NCBI GenBank assembly: GCA_050734185.1
Contig: JBOHUE010000059.1
Coordinates: 1 to 20,795 of the forward strand
Origin: JAFALX01 sp050734185
Lineage (GTDB): Bacteria; Chloroflexota; Dormibacteria; Aeolococcales; Aeolococcaceae
Length of the DNA: 20,795 nucleotides
Direction: 5' to 3'
Below the pieces are notes generated by a model. The model was not told the DNA's origin. It was given only the letters and a program-made list of their open reading frames with translations, and did not search any database. Positions 19,118 through 20,795 of this stretch are shown one piece after another; position 1 is the first letter of the stretch, and each line of letters begins with the position of its first letter. A program made the position numbers and the translations under genes.

Positions 19118-20142
19118 GCCGGCGCTGGATCGTGCTCATCGCCGTCGTCCTGATGGCGGTCTTCGCCTTTGGTGTCAACCGATTCATCGCATCGCGGCAG
19201 ACGCAGGTGGCGAAGGCGGCGGCGCCCACCGAGGTGAAGCCCATGATCCCGCTGCCCGGCACGCTGTACCTCGCAGCGCACGGTGACATCTACCGCCTCG
19301 ACCACGGCGCGTTCACCGACCTGCGCCTGCCGTCGAGCATCGGGACATGGATGCAGCCGGCGATCGTTCCGGGCTCACAGACGATCCTCGCGGTGGCGCG
19401 CCAGGACGCGTTCTCAGACGTGTACCAGATCAGCAGCAGCGGCCACGTGCTCAGTCAGCTGAGCCACAACGCAACGAACAGCTCCACGGTTCAGCTCAAC
19501 CACTGGATGTTCTGGCCGAAGGTTGCCGCCGACGGCGGCACCGTATTCGTCAGCTACGACGCGCCCAAATCGCCGCAGAGCTACGAGATCGAGTTCGCCG
19601 TGTGGAAGGGGACCCTCAGCGGCACACTGGCTGCGTCGCAATTCACCGACCCGTTCAGTTACACGGGCGGCGACACCGAGTCGGTGCCGCTCGCCGACGG
19701 GACACTGCTGTACTCCAAGTACGAGATCGACAACGGCAACGTCTTCTCGCGCATCGCGCTGCAACAGACGCCGCTGCGCCAGCCTGTGTATCTCACCGAC
19801 TCCGCCACTGACTGCTCGCAGCCGGCGATCTCACCCGACGGCGCGACGGTGGCGATGGTGTGCACCAACGGCACGGGGCTGCAGAGCACATCGCTGCAAA
19901 TCGCCTCACTCACCGGTACGACACTCGGGCCAACGCGCACGCTCATCCCGGACTGCCTGTGTACGTCGCCGTCGTGGGCGCCAGACGGATCGGGGCTCGC
20001 GTATCTCGCACCGGCGGACGCCACCGGTCATTTCCAGCTGTGGTGGATCGCCGGCGCGAGCGGACTCACTCCGCACACACCGCAGCAGGTCACGTCCGGG
20101 CTCGACTTCGACGGCACGTCGCCGCCCGCCTGGACCCCGTAG
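19114..20142 (+). CDS. Membrane-anchored TolB/PD40-type beta-propeller protein
   Basis: A 342-residue protein anchored by one N-terminal helix (about residues 5-24, after MSRRW). The outside part has propeller-like units of the PD40 kind: PAIVPGSQTILAVARQ, PKVAADGGTVFVSYD, PAISPDGATVAMVCT and PSWAPDGSGLAYLAP, each with the S/P-x-DG turn before a beta strand, as in TolB. The last segment (FDGTSPPAWTP) looks like the closing blade. The ligand and partner are unknown. The ATG overlaps the LCP stop as ATGA, so the two are translationally coupled, which suggests a role at the cell surface alongside LCP. A beta-propeller is inferred from the repeats, not from a named family match. Confidence 0.8.
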   Translation: MSRRWIVLIAVVLMAVFAFGVNRFIASRQTQVAKAAAPTEVKPMIPLPGTLYLAAHGDIYRLDHGAFTDLRLPSSIGTWMQPAIVPGSQTILAVARQDAFSDVYQISSSGHVLSQLSHNATNSSTVQLNHWMFWPKVAADGGTVFVSYDAPKSPQSYEIEFAVWKGTLSGTLAASQFTDPFSYTGGDTESVPLADGTLLYSKYEIDNGNVFSRIALQQTPLRQPVYLTDSATDCSQPAISPDGATVAMVCTNGTGLQSTSLQIASLTGTTLGPTRTLIPDCLCTSPSWAPDGSGLAYLAPADATGHFQLWWIAGASGLTPHTPQQVTSGLDFDGTSPPAWTP

Positions 20143-20164
20143 GCAGCGCCATAATGCAGCCTCC

Positions 20165-20692
20165 GTGTTGCAGCCACATCCACGACGGCGCAGACGAGCC
20201 GCACCGCGGAGAGTCGTGGCGGGCCTCGTCGCATTCTGTGGAGTGCTCGCCGCGTGCGGCGCGAGCTCGACGCCGACGCCGACGCCGCAGCCCACAGCTT
20301 CACTGTTGCCCGGGACCCTGACGAGCATCCCTGGCGCCAAGGGACACGACACGCCGCAGAAAGCGGTGCTCGCCTTCTTCGACTTCATGGCGCGCAAGGA
20401 CTACACCTCCGCGTCGGGGTACGTCGACAGCGCCGAGCGGTCGCAGTTCCAGAAGGCGATACAGGCGGCGCAGGGCAAGAGCTACTCGCTGCAGATCACG
20501 GCGTTCACGGCGCAGAGCTTCACCGGCAACCAGAGCGGCGGCAACGTGGCGGTGACTGCGGTCGGCCAGAGCTGCCTCGGGACGAAATGCCAGCCGCTCA
20601 CCACGAGCGCCGACCACACCGCGACCATCCCGGTGCTCGCCGACGTCGGCGGGCTATGGTTCGTGTCGGGCTTCGCACTGCCCAGCGCCTGA
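20165..20692 (+). CDS. Small lipoprotein, NTF2/DUF4878-like
   Basis: A 175-residue predicted lipoprotein. The basic N-terminus (RRRRR) is followed by a short hydrophobic core (VVAGLVAFCGVL) and lipobox LAAC, then a Thr/Pro tether (TPTPTPQP). The domain after it begins with a helix, TPQKAVLAFFDFMARKDYTSA, then SYVDSAE-type residues and a beta-sheet part with two Cys (SCLGTKC) likely to form a disulfide. This layout is that of NTF2-like domains such as DUF4878, which bind small ligands or act as surface accessory proteins. The start is GTG at 20165, 22 bases after the preceding stop, so it probably belongs to the LCP operon. Function is otherwise unknown. Confidence 0.75.
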   Translation: MLQPHPRRRRRAAPRRVVAGLVAFCGVLAACGASSTPTPTPQPTASLLPGTLTSIPGAKGHDTPQKAVLAFFDFMARKDYTSASGYVDSAERSQFQKAIQAAQGKSYSLQITAFTAQSFTGNQSGGNVAVTAVGQSCLGTKCQPLTTSADHTATIPVLADVGGLWFVSGFALPSA

Positions 20693-20706
20693 TATACCGC
20701 CGTAAG

Positions 20707-20730
20707 GGTTCGGGCATCATCAGCCCGACC
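20707..20730. terminator. GC-rich hairpin after the last gene, possible terminator
   Basis: GGTTCGGGC (20707-20715) pairs with GCCCGACC (20723-20730) with one bulged T and a 7-base loop. It lies 15 bases past the lipoprotein stop, as expected for an operon end, but no T-run follows. Nothing further is recognisable to the window end. Confidence 0.4.
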
Positions 20731-20795
20731 TGACGGGGAGACCGGCGCACGGCTATTCGGCTCAGACCGCTGCTACTAGTGACCGGCCCTCGTCC

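Overview
The window is a high-GC bacterial chromosome segment. GTG starts are frequent, genes are tightly packed with 4-base overlaps, and there are TANNNT-type -10 boxes a few bases from start codons. Together with a PyrR-regulated pyrimidine operon, a class 1B PyrD/PyrK pair, an LCP (LytR-CpsA-Psr) cell-wall protein, MeaB and a DUF2905 protein, this points to a Terrabacteria-type lineage (Actinobacteriota, Chloroflexota or Dormibacterota-like). No rRNA or other phylogenetic marker is present, so this placement is an inference.

Region by region. (1) 1-1250: an IS5-type transposase gene and its flank. (2) 1253-3159: an SDR oxidoreductase lacking the usual Tyr/Lys catalytic pair (minus strand), and a divergent protein with a MazF/PemK-like N-terminus, a polyproline linker and a helical C-terminus. 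(3) 12645 down to 3169: a seven-gene minus-strand pyrimidine operon, pyrB-pyrR-pyrC-carAB-pyrK-pyrD plus a small two-TM zinc-ribbon-like protein, with every junction overlapping. CarA and CarB are one fused 1512-residue polypeptide. The leader carries a near-canonical PyrR-binding hairpin and a second hairpin that buries the pyrB Shine-Dalgarno sequence. (4) 12660-14030, plus strand: DUF2905 protein, TMEM175-like channel and a ridA gene broken by many frameshifts. (5) 16963 down to 14195: three exported proteins of unknown function with lower GC than their surroundings. (6) 17088-18038, minus: MeaB GTPase. (7) 18095-20692, plus: LCP protein, a membrane-anchored beta-propeller protein and a small lipoprotein.

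The pyr operon covers de novo UMP synthesis from bicarbonate and glutamine to orotate (carbamoyl phosphate, carbamoyl aspartate, dihydroorotate, orotate). pyrE and pyrF are not in the window. The proposed control is that UMP-loaded PyrR binds the leader hairpin, which lets the downstream hairpin close over the pyrB ribosome-binding site; the overlapping genes would then be repressed together. The most notable items are this translational switch, the CarA-CarB fusion, the multi-frameshift ridA relic and the lower-GC secreted-protein cluster. I saw no CRISPR array, tRNA, rRNA or prophage.
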